Source: M3007 sp046299435 (GTDB taxonomy: Bacteria > Bacteroidota > Bacteroidia > Chitinophagales > Saprospiraceae). From it: a stretch of DNA of 29,075 bases. Location: contig JBKBIC010000035.1 in NCBI GenBank assembly GCA_046299435.1, forward strand, positions 1 to 29,075, read 5' to 3'. Positions 17,301-24,723 of this stretch are shown here, piece after piece. A program made the position numbers and the translations under genes. The first letter of the stretch is position 1; the number at the start of each line of letters is the position of its first letter. The notes under the pieces were generated by a model that was not told the DNA's origin, ran no database searches, and saw only the letters and a program-made list of their open reading frames with translations.

Positions 17301-18379
17301 GCGGAAAGCCCGGTGAGCGCGTCGCCTGTGAGGTTTGGGGCCGACCATTTGAAATTGAACGGTGCCGACCCGCCTGAAACTTTGACGGAAAGAGCCGCGT
17401 CGTTGCCGGGGCCGTTGCAACTTAACTCCTTGTCAATCAGGATGTTGACGGTTAGCGAGGACGATTTTTCGACGAGGTAAAGCCCTTTGTCCGAGGTGCC
17501 CACCCAAATCGCGCCGTCCGAGTCGGCAGCGATGTGCGTGCCGTACAGACTGGTGAAATCCTCCGGGCCGCTGAACGTCTCGAACGTGCCCGCGAGCAAA
17601 TCGTACCGGGCGAGGATGTGGCTCAAAATCCAGAGCCGCCCGTCGGGCGCGATGTCGAAATCGGCGGGTTCGCCCTCCAATGCTTCGGAGTCAATGTCGA
17701 GGGCCTTGAATTTTTCGCCGCCGATGACCTGCCAAAACTCGCCGTCGGCCAGCACCCAGATGTCCCCGCCCGCCTCGCGGACGCGCTGCACGCTGAATCC
17801 GTCCAGCTCGGTTTTCCATTTGCCTGCTGTGCCGACGAGTGCGCCGTTTTCGTGCCCAATCCACATCCTGCCGGATTTGTCCTGAAAGATGTGGGTGATG
17901 TCGTTCGATTTGAGTTTGGAATTCGCAACCGTCAGATTTTCAACGAGTTGCAGCGCAGGCTTTGTCTTGAACCGGAACACGCCCGCATCCTTCGAGCCGA
18001 GCCAAAGCGCGTCGTTTTTGCCATCGTACCACGCGGCAGTGGGGGTGAAATCGGTCTTTGCGGCGGCTTTCAAGTTTTCGGTCGTCCACAAAACTTCGCT
18101 GTTTCCGCCGTCGAATTGGTAAGCCGTCTGCATCCCTGCTTCGAGCGGCATGGGCGTGGCGAGGTCGCAAGCCCGGACGCGAAACACACCCTGCCCATTG
18201 GCGACCCACTTGGAGTTGTCCGCGCTGACCCACAGGTTTTTGACGGCACTGGTCTTGGAAACCGCGCCGCAGCGGATGACCACGAGGTCGGATTTTTGGG
18301 CGGTCGCAATCGAAAGTTGAAAGAGAAAAATCGGGAAAAAGGCGAGGACAGTTTTCGGGAAAGGGAGGAAACGCATCAT
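14321..18379 (-). CDS. Giant surface protein: beta-propeller, 12 SprB-type repeats, OmpA domain
   Basis: Protein of about 1352 residues. Signal peptide MMRFLPFPKTVLAFFPIFLF... ends near ATAQ (about 28). Residues 30-310 hold propeller-like blades (ALWLGSKDAGVFRF, GRMWIGHENGALVG, GAIWVGTSDKGLYLV). Residues about 311-1227 are twelve SprB-type repeats of about 76 residues that alternate between two forms: one with IKCAGQNEAALEAEVSGGKP and one with DGKATIRANGGAGKYDYKWD. Residues about 1240-1345 form an OmpA C-terminal peptidoglycan-binding domain, with Asn (N1285) instead of Asp in the HTD position (GGHTNSTPPDAYCDRLSSGR). SprB repeats occur in Flavobacterium gliding adhesins. The propeller recalls two-component propeller sensors. 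No type IX sorting domain follows, so anchoring to peptidoglycan is inferred. The -7 box at 18404-18411 overlaps the alternative start at 18406, which favours 18379. Confidence 0.88.
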   Translation of the reverse strand: MMRFLPFPKTVLAFFPIFLFQLSIATAQKSDLVVIRCGAVSKTSAVKNLWVSADNSKWVANGQGVFRVRACDLATPMPLEAGMQTAYQFDGGNSEVLWTTENLKAAAKTDFTPTAAWYDGKNDALWLGSKDAGVFRFKTKPALQLVENLTVANSKLKSNDITHIFQDKSGRMWIGHENGALVGTAGKWKTELDGFSVQRVREAGGDIWVLADGEFWQVIGGEKFKALDIDSEALEGEPADFDIAPDGRLWILSHILARYDLLAGTFETFSGPEDFTSLYGTHIAADSDGAIWVGTSDKGLYLVEKSSSLTVNILIDKELSCNGPGNDAALSVKVSGGSAPFNFKWSAPNLTGDALTGLSAGTYTVTVSDKTGKSKTSKITIESGEMRLSVKQKKETTAPDAANGAAEVEVEGGTGPFAFLWDNNEKTAQAVRLSEGKHSVTVTDRKGCSSTASVDISQKINALSVSIREVTGNRCAGMSEAALAVQTTGGKPPFKYAWDNRALSGDQPIGLRAGSYTVTVTDAVGSTASATFEVKQPPNLTALLNVDASASVGQADGKATANGAGGVGKYTFKWDNGEVGAKAVKLAAGKHNITVMDANGCTVITTFDITENILPLRVSLAEKTSIKCAGEAVAALEATVSGGKAPFKFAWSNPAASGQFPEKLPAGAYTLTVSDVDGSQTTASITIKQPDALALSVKVDAPASTGNSDGKATLRASGGAGKFEYKWDNGETTVTATKLAPGKHTATATDANGCTTTVSLEITENILPLRVAIAEKTPIKCAGQKVAALAAEVSGGKPPYKYVWDNPAATGENPANLPSGKYSLTVSDAAGTQATATFDIVQPAALFATAKVDAPASTGNSDGKATIRANGGAGKYDYKWDNGETTVTATKLAPGKHSVTATDANGCTTTATVEISENILPLAVSISEKASIKCAGQNEAALEAEVSGGKPPYKFNWSNPAASGDSPKNLPAGNFSLTITDAVGSTATANLNVKQPENLTITAKVDASASTGNSDGKASARASGGAGKYDYKWDNGETTVTATKLAPGKHTVTATDANGCTATATVEISENILPLAVALSEKASIKCAGQNEAALETEVSGGKSPYKFAWSSAAISGENPANVPAGSYTLTVTDAKGTSQTASITVKQPEPITAEIVKNTGATTDRSNDGRATISAKGGTGALSIAWDNGETGEKATKLALGGHTVVVTDARGCTKTVRFDTPKRILPELNASQLKTGQNVRMEQLQFAADSTNLNESCMPVLNEVYDFLVENGGIVIEIGGHTNSTPPDAYCDRLSSGRAKAVADYLISRGIDPKRVYSKGYGKRQPVASNATPEGRKRNQRVEIKILKIE
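14700..17450 (-). repeat. Coding repeat with constant 459-bp period (SprB pairs)
   Basis: Six A-B pairs of SprB-type repeats are encoded here. Within the array the sequence CAGGATG, from the junction after each B repeat, recurs at 15161, 15620, 16079 and 16538, exactly 459 bp (153 codons) apart. Central copies are nearly identical in protein and close in DNA; the outer pairs (first and last) are clearly more divergent. This is the pattern expected for expansion by recombination between internal pairs. Confidence 0.9.
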
Positions 18380-18403
18380 GATTTTTTTTGTCAGAATTAG
18401 CCG

Positions 18404-18411
18404 CAAAACTA
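18404..18411 (-). promoter_or_regulatory. Bacteroidota -7 box for the SprB/OmpA gene
   Basis: On the minus strand the sequence TAGTTTTG matches the -7 consensus TAnnTTTG, 24 bp before the ATG at 18379. A TSS near 18397 would leave an 18-nt leader. No clear -33 TTTG was found at the expected distance. Confidence 0.5.
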
Positions 18412-18434
18412 TGGAAAAACCGGGGCGGCGGAGG

Positions 18435-18509
18435 ATTTACGATTTCAGATTGACGAATTACGAGTGCTGATAGGTTCGATTCGTAGCTCGTCAAACCGAA
18501 ATCGTGAAT
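18435..18509. repeat. Palindrome of the ATTACGA heptad family
   Basis: Arms at 18435-18462 and 18482-18509, 28 bp with five mismatches and a 19-nt loop, made of words like ATTTACGATTTC and TGACGAATTACG. It starts 5 nt after the PspC-like stop codon (18515-18517) and lies upstream of the SprB/OmpA promoter. Related to 5754-5821. Confidence 0.75.
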
Positions 18510-18514
18510 CAAGC

Positions 18515-18730
18515 TTATTCCCAAATAATGCTTTTGCCGCGCCGGATGTACCGCCGCACATTGACCCAAAAGGCCACCACTAAATAGACAATCAGCGGCG
18601 AACCCATGGCGATGAAAGAAGTGTAAATGAAATACTTGCGGACTTCGGCGGGTGCGACGTGCATTTTGTCGCCGAGGTAGCGGCAGGCGCCGTAGGCTTG
18701 TCGTTCGAGCAAATCGCGGAAGAAGTTCAT
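18515..18730 (-). CDS. Small PspC-domain-like membrane protein
   Basis: A 71-residue protein starting MNFFRDLLERQAYGACRYLG. It fits a PspC-like domain: GACRYLGDKMHVAPAEVRKY corresponds to the GVxxGlaeylgidptlvR region and is followed by one strong transmembrane segment (IAMGSPLIVYLVVAFWV) and a basic tail. Bacteroidota carry many short PspC-like proteins of unknown role; envelope stress sensing is only an analogy. The ATG at 18730 was chosen because the upstream frame does not look like protein. It follows the fucosidase gene on the same strand with 74 bp between them, where only a weak run of TGAGTGAATG-like words is seen. Confidence 0.75.
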   Translation of the reverse strand: MNFFRDLLERQAYGACRYLGDKMHVAPAEVRKYFIYTSFIAMGSPLIVYLVVAFWVNVRRYIRRGKSIIWE

Positions 18731-18804
18731 TGAGCGTATGGGTAAGTGAGTGAATGCGTGATGGGCGTTGAAAAAGGATGCCCAAAAATACGGCTTCCCT
18801 CGGC

Positions 18805-20313
18805 TCATTCGCCCAGCGAAATTTTGAACACCCAAGCGTAGTTGCACGGCGGTTTTTGCGTGGCCGATTCCGGGAGCCAAATCATCGTGTCGCCGGAGCC
18901 GGTGTTTTTCCAAGTCAATTTTTCGGAGCTGCCGAGCAGCTCGATTTTCGAGCCGGGCGCGGGCGTGAAAAACCGCAGCCGCAGCTGGGCGGGCGGCAGG
19001 TCTTCGCCTTTTTGGGCGAGGTAAATGGCATAAATGCTGCGGCCTTTCTGCGTGAAAACGATGTTCCCGTCGCGGAAGACCTCGTTTTCGGGTGTTTTCG
19101 TGCCGTAAATCGCCTCGCCGTTGACTTGCATCCAAGCCCCGATTTCGCGCAGGCGGTCGTAGGCTTCGGCGTGGAAATCGCCGTCCGGCCCCGGCGCGAT
19201 GTTGAGCAGGAAATTGCCGCCCTTGCTCACGATGTCGCAGAGGTTGTGGACGATTTGGCGCGGGGTTTTGAAGTTTTCACGCGGGATGTACGACCACGAA
19301 TCGCCCATCGTCATGCACGTTTCCCAGGGACAGCCGAGCGGTGCGGGCGGGATGCCCTGCTCCGGCGTGAGGTAGTTTTCGTGCGGGCCGGGAATCCACC
19401 TGTCCACGACGATGATGCCCGGTTGGCGTTCACGGGCCATTGTGGCTATGGCATCCATGTCCACGTCTTGGCCGTCGGGGATGCCGCGCTGCCACGATTC
19501 GGAGCGGTTCACGGTGTGGGCCGGGCGCACCCAGCCGCCATCAAGCCAGAGCACGTCAAGTTTTCCATATCCGGTACAAAGTTCCTGCAACTGATTGAAC
19601 GTGAACGACTTGAACCGTGCCCAGCGTTCGGGGTAGCGCGTCAGGTCGTAGTTGACGTTGCGGTCTTTGGGCGGGAAATAGTCCCACCAAAAGTCCTGCG
19701 AATGCCAGTCGGGCTTCGAGAAATACGCGCCCACTTTGAAGCCTTCGGCCCGGAAGGCTTGGAAGATTTCTTTGGTCACGTTGGCTTTCGGGCTGGCCGA
19801 AAACGGGCATTTCGGGTCGGTGATTTTGTAATCGGTCTGCTTGGTGTCGAACATCGAAAAGCCGTCGTGGTGCTTCGTGGTGAACACCATGTATTTCATG
19901 CCTGCGGTTTTGGCCGCCGCCGCCCAGCGCGTGGGGTCGAAGCGCTTGGGATTGAAGGTCGTCTGCAGGCGTTCGTAGTTTTTGCGGTACTCGTACCAGC
20001 TCGCGCCGCCGTGTTCCGGGCGGCGTTGGCACCAGCCTTCGTCCTCCGGGCAGAGGCTCCAACTTTCCACCACGCCCCATTGCGCGTATGGCCCCCAGTG
20101 CATGAGCAGGCCGAATTTGAGGTCTTGCCACTCGGCGAGGTTTTGCTGCACGAGCGGGTCGGTCGGCGGGATGTAAGTGCGGCTGTCGCCGTGCTGGGCG
20201 AGCAGACGGGCAGAGCAAAAGAGGAAGAATTGAAGGGCAAAAAGTTGAAAAACTGGCAGCGACGAGGCTGCCGCCAAAGGCCGTAGGCAAAAAGTGCGGG
20301 CGAGGTTTGTCAT
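18805..20313 (-). CDS. Alpha-L-fucosidase (GH29)
   Basis: Secreted enzyme of 502 residues hydrolysing alpha-L-fucosides. The start at 20313 gives MTNLARTFCLRPLAAASSLP and a hydrophobic core ending near LLAQ. The GH29 fold is clear: FGLLMHWGPYAQWGVVESWS, AAKTAGMKYMVFTTKHHDGF, DYKITDPKCPFSASPKANVT and the nucleophile Asp at about residue 258 in VLWLDGGWVRP. The acid/base residue cannot be assigned by eye. GNFLLNIAPGPDGDFHAEAY marks the end of the barrel, followed by a beta-sandwich C-terminal domain. It is probably periplasmic or surface-exposed and acts on fucosylated glycans, but no other polysaccharide-utilisation gene lies nearby. DUF6427 is 32 bp upstream on the same strand. Confidence 0.93.
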   Translation of the reverse strand: MTNLARTFCLRPLAAASSLPVFQLFALQFFLFCSARLLAQHGDSRTYIPPTDPLVQQNLAEWQDLKFGLLMHWGPYAQWGVVESWSLCPEDEGWCQRRPEHGGASWYEYRKNYERLQTTFNPKRFDPTRWAAAAKTAGMKYMVFTTKHHDGFSMFDTKQTDYKITDPKCPFSASPKANVTKEIFQAFRAEGFKVGAYFSKPDWHSQDFWWDYFPPKDRNVNYDLTRYPERWARFKSFTFNQLQELCTGYGKLDVLWLDGGWVRPAHTVNRSESWQRGIPDGQDVDMDAIATMARERQPGIIVVDRWIPGPHENYLTPEQGIPPAPLGCPWETCMTMGDSWSYIPRENFKTPRQIVHNLCDIVSKGGNFLLNIAPGPDGDFHAEAYDRLREIGAWMQVNGEAIYGTKTPENEVFRDGNIVFTQKGRSIYAIYLAQKGEDLPPAQLRLRFFTPAPGSKIELLGSSEKLTWKNTGSGDTMIWLPESATQKPPCNYAWVFKISLGE

Positions 20314-20345
20314 GTGTGGGAGAAGTTTGTGCGTGCCCGGCTGGC

Positions 20346-21326
20346 TCAAACCGGGAAAAACATGAGGAAAAACACGAGGCCAAGCAGGGCGAGGTGCAGG
20401 ATTTCGGCCAGCCCCCGGTTCCGCAGGCCCACGAAGGAGAGGGCGAGGAACAGGGCCACCGTCGGGGCGAGCAAGAGCAGGTGCTCCATCCGTAGCTGGT
20501 TTTGCAGCAGCGCGCTCAGGCCGCCGACGAACAAAAACCAATAAAAAATGCTGATGTATTTCTGGACTTGGATGAGTTTCTTGTGGTAGTACGCCCCAAA
20601 ATTGAGCAGCACGAACAGGGTCAGGAACAACATCAGGGCGATTTGCATGAGCGATTTTGCGTCCCAGCTTGTGTCAAAATGGATGAAGCCGAACAGCGAA
20701 CCGAACTGTTTTTGCCAAAAAAGCCCGCCCTCGTCGTGCCAAAAAAACCACAGCCAACCCAAAAACAACGGCACCATTGCGCCCGAAAAAAAGACGACGC
20801 GCTCCCGGAAATTGAACGAGCGCAGCACGCTCAGTCCTATGAACGCCGCCGCCAGCAACAGCAGCACGGGCGGGTAGCACAAGGCCCCAACCATGACCCA
20901 AAATGCCGAGTCGAACACCGCTCCGGTCGCCACCTGTTGCTTGTAGGTGCCGAAAAGTTGGTTTAAACCCATTAGGATGAAAGTCAGCGCGAACAACGGT
21001 GGCGTGAGGTACAGAAACTGCGGGAAGGCCGAAGCCACCAGCGCGTACACCATGCCCGGCAGCCAAGTACGGTCGGGCGCAAGGCGGTATTTTTGGTCGA
21101 GGTTGTTGAGCAAAATTGCCTGCACGAATACGAGTGTCGCAGCCGTGACCGCCGACCAGAATGGCTTTTCCGACAACAAATGGCACATCCAAGCCACCGA
21201 CGCCCCCTCCGCTGCGCAAGGGACGGGCGGCACGAGGCCCAGCAGCGCAGGCAAGCGCAGCAGCCCGATATACACGGCCAGCAGGAAAATGGAGGAGGTC
21301 TCGTTGTTGCGGAAAATGGCTAACAC
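20346..21326 (-). CDS. DUF6427-like polytopic membrane protein
   Basis: Membrane protein of 326 residues with about nine or ten hydrophobic segments and no obvious signal peptide. It begins MLAIFRNNETSSIFLLAVYI and has RSFNFRERVVFFSGAMVPLF in the middle, followed by a short loop and further helices ending FFLMFFPV. Length, topology and the R-x-F-x-x-R-E element fit Bacteroidota DUF6427 proteins, which I name with moderate confidence; function unknown. The stop codon precedes the fucosidase start by 32 bp, suggesting one transcript. Confidence 0.65.
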   Translation of the reverse strand: MLAIFRNNETSSIFLLAVYIGLLRLPALLGLVPPVPCAAEGASVAWMCHLLSEKPFWSAVTAATLVFVQAILLNNLDQKYRLAPDRTWLPGMVYALVASAFPQFLYLTPPLFALTFILMGLNQLFGTYKQQVATGAVFDSAFWVMVGALCYPPVLLLLAAAFIGLSVLRSFNFRERVVFFSGAMVPLFLGWLWFFWHDEGGLFWQKQFGSLFGFIHFDTSWDAKSLMQIALMLFLTLFVLLNFGAYYHKKLIQVQKYISIFYWFLFVGGLSALLQNQLRMEHLLLLAPTVALFLALSFVGLRNRGLAEILHLALLGLVFFLMFFPV

Positions 21327-21373
21327 GGCACGGCAATTTTGTCGGCAAAGGTGTGAAATTCACCCAATCACAC

Positions 21374-21400
21374 ATTCACTCATTTGCATATTCACTCATT
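21374..21400. repeat. TGAGTGAAT word pair at protease 3' end
   Basis: Two copies of ATTCACTCATT at 21374-21384 and 21390-21400, spaced by 16 bp, the same period and words as the minisatellite at 493-652. The protease stop codon (TGA at 21396-21398) lies inside it. It falls between the protease gene and the DUF6427 start (21326). Confidence 0.7.
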
Positions 21401-23336
21401 GCCCTGCGTTGGCCGAGTTGTTCGTGTCGCCGATTTTCACGCCGTAAAATTTCACGTCGGTTTTGTTGGCCGCCAAGTTCGAGACCGTCAGGTATGTGTC
21501 CGGCGCGGGAAATGGTGCGGCGGGGTTCGTAAACTGTGCGTTGGCCGGGAAAAAACGCCACGCCGGCGCGGCTGGGAAGCCATCGGGGTACAGCCCAAGC
21601 AGCGTTTTCCGAAATTCGAGGACATCGAACGAGCTGACTGTGTTGGAGAGGTTTGCATCGGAGGCGATGATTTTCCACGGCGAATCCAGCGTGTCAATGC
21701 CGAGGATATGCCTCGTGATGTTCAGCAGGTCGAACGACGAGAGACCGTTCAGGTCGTTCGTGTCTTTGGCGGGCGTGAGCGTGTAGTTCAGGCCGACAGG
21801 TAGGCTGTCAAATGTGAAGTTGCCGCCGCCGTCGGTCAGGGTCGTGCGGGTCGCGCCGCCGGTCAGGTTGACGCGCACATCCGGCATCGGCACGCCCCAA
21901 GAAGTCTCGATTTTCCCGGAAATCTTGTACGCGGTGGGGGGCGGCGGAGTTGGCATGAAATAGCCGTCTTGTGTCATTTTGTTCAGGCCGGTTGGGTCGA
22001 GCCAGTCTTTGAGCCGGGTGTTGGCGGTTGCGCCCGCGTCCCACGAGAGACCGAAGATGCCAAAGTAGGTTTCTTTCACGAAGCAGGGGTTGTTGTTCGT
22101 GTAGTTGCCGCCGTGCAGCTGCCCGACCACGCGCAAGGTCTCGTCAAAAAGCGGGCAGCCCGAGGAGCCGGGCTCGAATGTGCCTGTCTCTGGGATGGTC
22201 TTGAAGTGCGTGTTGGCGGGCGAGGTGCCGAAGCCCGGCCCCCAGTCAATCGCTTGCTCGAATACCTCGGCAGGCTGCGCGTCGGCGGAGTATTTTTTGA
22301 TGTCACCGCGTGGATGGTGGATGAGTGCGCTGCTCGTGGGCGGGTCGAGCGAGCGGTCCCAGCCGCTGAAATACACGCCGTAATTCTGCGGTATCGGGTT
22401 GATTTTCAGCAACATAACATCCGTCTGGGCGCGATAGGCCAAGCGTTCGCAGCCGAGCACGGACTGGAAAGTAGGAGCCGTTGCGGGCGTTTGGCAGCTG
22501 GGGCTTTCAAAGTTGAAATCGAAACGCCACATCGAAAAATCGGGGTTTTGCCCGATGATTTGGCAGTGGTGCGCGGTCAGGAAATAAGGCTCGCCCGTCT
22601 CCGAAGTATTGGCCACCAATGTGCCGCTGCACCAGCCTGTGCCGTTCGAGAACACCATGAGGATGCGGGCCACGCCGCGTTTTTGGCGGTAATAATTGGT
22701 CGCCACTTGGCAGTTGACGTTGGTGTGGCAAGTGACCGCGTCGCCGAAGCCGAGCAGCCCGGCAGGCTGGGCATTCACGTCTTCGTGGTAGGCATAGTCC
22801 ACGCGGTCGAGGTGGATTTCGGCTTGTTCGCGGGCGGCGGCGGGTTCCAGATATTCCAAGACCGCCGTTTCGCCGGGCAGCGGGCCGATGAGGATTTTGC
22901 CGTCCGGGCGGCAGCTTTTTTCGGTAAATGCCCCGTGAATTGCTCGTTTTTCGGCATCATAAGCAAAGAAACGCCCGCCCGCTGGCAGCCGGAATTTGTC
23001 GAACAACAGCACCAGACCTTTGGCTCCCGCTGCCGTCAACTCGCATCGCCAAAGCCGTTGACCGCCCGGCAAATCCAGCCAAGAGCCGTGCGTGGCAGGC
23101 GAAACATCTGTCAAAACAGGCACAGCAAAGCGGTTTTGGAACGGAGATGCTTCGTCCTCGGCGCGGGCTTTTGCCATGTCGGGCTGCGGCACGGCGACTG
23201 GCTCGAATTTTTTTTGTGCGATAAGTGCCTGATTTTCAGGCAACAAGCCCGGTGGGGTGCCGCCTTCGCTGATTTGAGCGGCGGCTACTTGGGCTATGGC
23301 GGAAAGGGCAAGCAGGCAGTAAAATCGGATGTTCAT
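21396..23336 (-). CDS. Secreted trypsin-like serine protease with dockerin-like module
   Basis: Secreted protein of 646 residues. Signal MNIRFYCLLALSAIAQVAAA. A propeptide-like part (to about residue 200) is followed by a trypsin-fold domain: catalytic His257 in FLTAHHC, Asp306 in TDVMLLKI and Ser392 in PGSSGCPLF, with several paired cysteines; it resembles lysyl endopeptidases (Achromobacter protease I-like). Then a carboxypeptidase-regulatory-like sandwich (about 480-540, YKISGKIETSWGVPMPDVRV) and a dockerin-like module with two Asp-rich segments (about 540-600, LSSFDLLNITRHILGIDTLD and SSFDVLEFRKTLLGLYPDGF), common in Saprospiraceae proteins. No type IX C-terminal sorting domain is seen; the protein ends GDTNNSANAGQ, where the repeat provides the stop. 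Confidence 0.87.
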   Translation of the reverse strand: MNIRFYCLLALSAIAQVAAAQISEGGTPPGLLPENQALIAQKKFEPVAVPQPDMAKARAEDEASPFQNRFAVPVLTDVSPATHGSWLDLPGGQRLWRCELTAAGAKGLVLLFDKFRLPAGGRFFAYDAEKRAIHGAFTEKSCRPDGKILIGPLPGETAVLEYLEPAAAREQAEIHLDRVDYAYHEDVNAQPAGLLGFGDAVTCHTNVNCQVATNYYRQKRGVARILMVFSNGTGWCSGTLVANTSETGEPYFLTAHHCQIIGQNPDFSMWRFDFNFESPSCQTPATAPTFQSVLGCERLAYRAQTDVMLLKINPIPQNYGVYFSGWDRSLDPPTSSALIHHPRGDIKKYSADAQPAEVFEQAIDWGPGFGTSPANTHFKTIPETGTFEPGSSGCPLFDETLRVVGQLHGGNYTNNNPCFVKETYFGIFGLSWDAGATANTRLKDWLDPTGLNKMTQDGYFMPTPPPPTAYKISGKIETSWGVPMPDVRVNLTGGATRTTLTDGGGNFTFDSLPVGLNYTLTPAKDTNDLNGLSSFDLLNITRHILGIDTLDSPWKIIASDANLSNTVSSFDVLEFRKTLLGLYPDGFPAAPAWRFFPANAQFTNPAAPFPAPDTYLTVSNLAANKTDVKFYGVKIGDTNNSANAGQ

Positions 23337-23353
23337 ACGAGGGATGAGTCGTA

Positions 23354-23427
23354 GTGATGAATGATAAATGATGAGTGATGAATCTGCTGCACGCTTGATT
23401 CATCACTCATCATTTATCACTCATCAC
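23354..23427. repeat. Heptad palindrome between cytochrome and protease genes
   Basis: Arms at 23354-23384 and 23397-23427, 31 bp with one mismatch and a 12-nt loop. Words are heptads ATTCATC, ACTCATC, ATTTATC. The cytochrome stop codon TGA (23428-23430) is the last word of the right arm. The left-arm word is identical over 30 bp to the one upstream of cysE (2143-2172). Confidence 0.9.
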
Positions 23428-24609
23428 TCATTTAAATGGATTCTGAATGTCTGGATTATTGACAAAGGCCGTGTCGGTCAGCGTGTGCAGGAATTTGATG
23501 ATTTTCTTGCGGTGCTGCACCGAAAGGGTGTCGTGGCGCACGGGGTTGGAGCCGGGGATGAGGTAGCCTATCTGATTGATAAACAGGTCTTTATTCGGCG
23601 AGGGCTTGCCGTGCCGCCCATAGTGGTCGAGCACCTGTTCGAGGGTTTTGAATCGCCCGTCGTGCATGTACGGGGCGGTAAGGGCGATGTTGCGGAGCGT
23701 CGTGGCGCGGAATTTCCCGTTGTCGTTCGGGTTGCCTGTGACCATGCCCAAACCCTTGTCCTTGAAGTCGTTGACGTTGGCGATTGAGTCGAGGCCGTTG
23801 TTGAAATACTGGTTGCCGGTCAGTGTGATGCCGCCATGACAGTGGAAGCACTGCGCGTCGGGCAGGTTGAACTGGCCGCCGTCGTCGAAAAACATGAGGA
23901 AGCCGTCGGTCTCGTCGTCGTCGAGTTCGCCTGCACCTTGTTTGAACAGGTCGTATTTCGATTTTCCGCTGCTGATGAGGATGCGCTCGAACTGGGCGAT
24001 GGCTCTGGCGGCCAGTTCTTTTGTCATCTCTTTTTTGCTTGCGATGCCGAAGGCTTTGCGGAAAAGCGTGGGGTAGCTGTCGTGCTGGCGGAGTTTGGCG
24101 AGGGCGTTCGGCCAAGTGTTGTGCATCTCGATGGGGTCTTCCACCGGGAGCAGGGCTTGTGCTTCGAGTGTCGCGGAGCGGCCATCCCAGAACAGGCGGT
24201 TCGTGGCGTAGGCCACATTCAGCAAACTCATCGCGCTGCGTTTGCCTGCGATGCCGTCAATACCGACCGAGACAGCCAAATTATCCGTGAAACTGCCCGA
24301 TGGCAGGTGGCAAGAGGCGCAAGCCTGTGTGCTATCGCCCGACAAAATCGGGTCGTAAAAAAGGCGGCGACCCAATTCCACGCCCTCGGCGGTCATCGGG
24401 TTGTCGGCTGGCACGGGCACTTCGGGGAAGTGCGCGGGCTTGACAATGGTGTACGGCGTGGGCGAGTAGGCGATGTCCGTCAAGTCGTCCGCGTCGTCGG
24501 TTGGTGTACCACCGCCGTTTTTTTTGCAGGCCGAGCAGGCCAAGATTGTCAGGCAAAGCCCGACCGAAACCACCGAAACCGGGCCTGAAAACCAGTGCAA
24601 CTTTCTCAT
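23428..24609 (-). CDS. Di-haem cytochrome c peroxidase / MauG-MbnH-like lipoprotein
   Basis: Exported protein of 393 residues. The start at 24609 gives MRKLHWFSGPVSVVSVGLCL and a Cys-rich lipobox region (LTILACSACKK). Two c-type haem sites are visible: CASCH (97-101) and CFHCH (254-258). Around them are the family blocks GRRLFYDPILSGDSTQACAS, FWDGRSATLEAQALLPVEDP and TAPYMHDGRFKTLEQVLDHY. The family holds bacterial di-haem peroxidases and MauG-like enzymes. The gene lies beside two MbnP-like lipoproteins, so an MbnH-like role (tryptophan oxidation in MbnP) is likely, though peroxide detoxification cannot be excluded. The stop falls in a heptad palindrome. Confidence 0.9.
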   Translation of the reverse strand: MRKLHWFSGPVSVVSVGLCLTILACSACKKNGGGTPTDDADDLTDIAYSPTPYTIVKPAHFPEVPVPADNPMTAEGVELGRRLFYDPILSGDSTQACASCHLPSGSFTDNLAVSVGIDGIAGKRSAMSLLNVAYATNRLFWDGRSATLEAQALLPVEDPIEMHNTWPNALAKLRQHDSYPTLFRKAFGIASKKEMTKELAARAIAQFERILISSGKSKYDLFKQGAGELDDDETDGFLMFFDDGGQFNLPDAQCFHCHGGITLTGNQYFNNGLDSIANVNDFKDKGLGMVTGNPNDNGKFRATTLRNIALTAPYMHDGRFKTLEQVLDHYGRHGKPSPNKDLFINQIGYLIPGSNPVRHDTLSVQHRKKIIKFLHTLTDTAFVNNPDIQNPFK

Positions 24610-24639
24610 TTTCAATAAATTGAATTTTGTGGATGAGTT

Positions 24640-24717
24640 CACCACGAAGTACACGACGAGCACAAGGTCAATTTTTAAGGCTCAAACGACTTTGTGCCCC
24701 TCGTGTCCTTCGTGGCG
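24640..24717. repeat. CACGAAG-type palindrome between MbnP1 and cytochrome genes
   Basis: Arms at 24640-24669 and 24688-24717, 30 bp with five mismatches and an 18-nt loop. The words are CACGAAGTACACGA-like and similar strings recur in genomes of many environmental bacteria. It starts 6 nt after the MbnP1 stop codon and ends 30 bp before the cytochrome start. Confidence 0.75.
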
Positions 24718-24723
24718 AAAAAA

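Noticed and set aside
18380..18406. Longer start for the SprB/OmpA gene at 18406
   Set aside because: It lies within the -7 box (18404-18411), and the peptide from 18379 is already a complete signal sequence.
18778..20286. Plus-strand ORF of 502 codons opposite the fucosidase
   Set aside because: Antisense to a GH29 enzyme with all motifs present; no recognised domain of its own.
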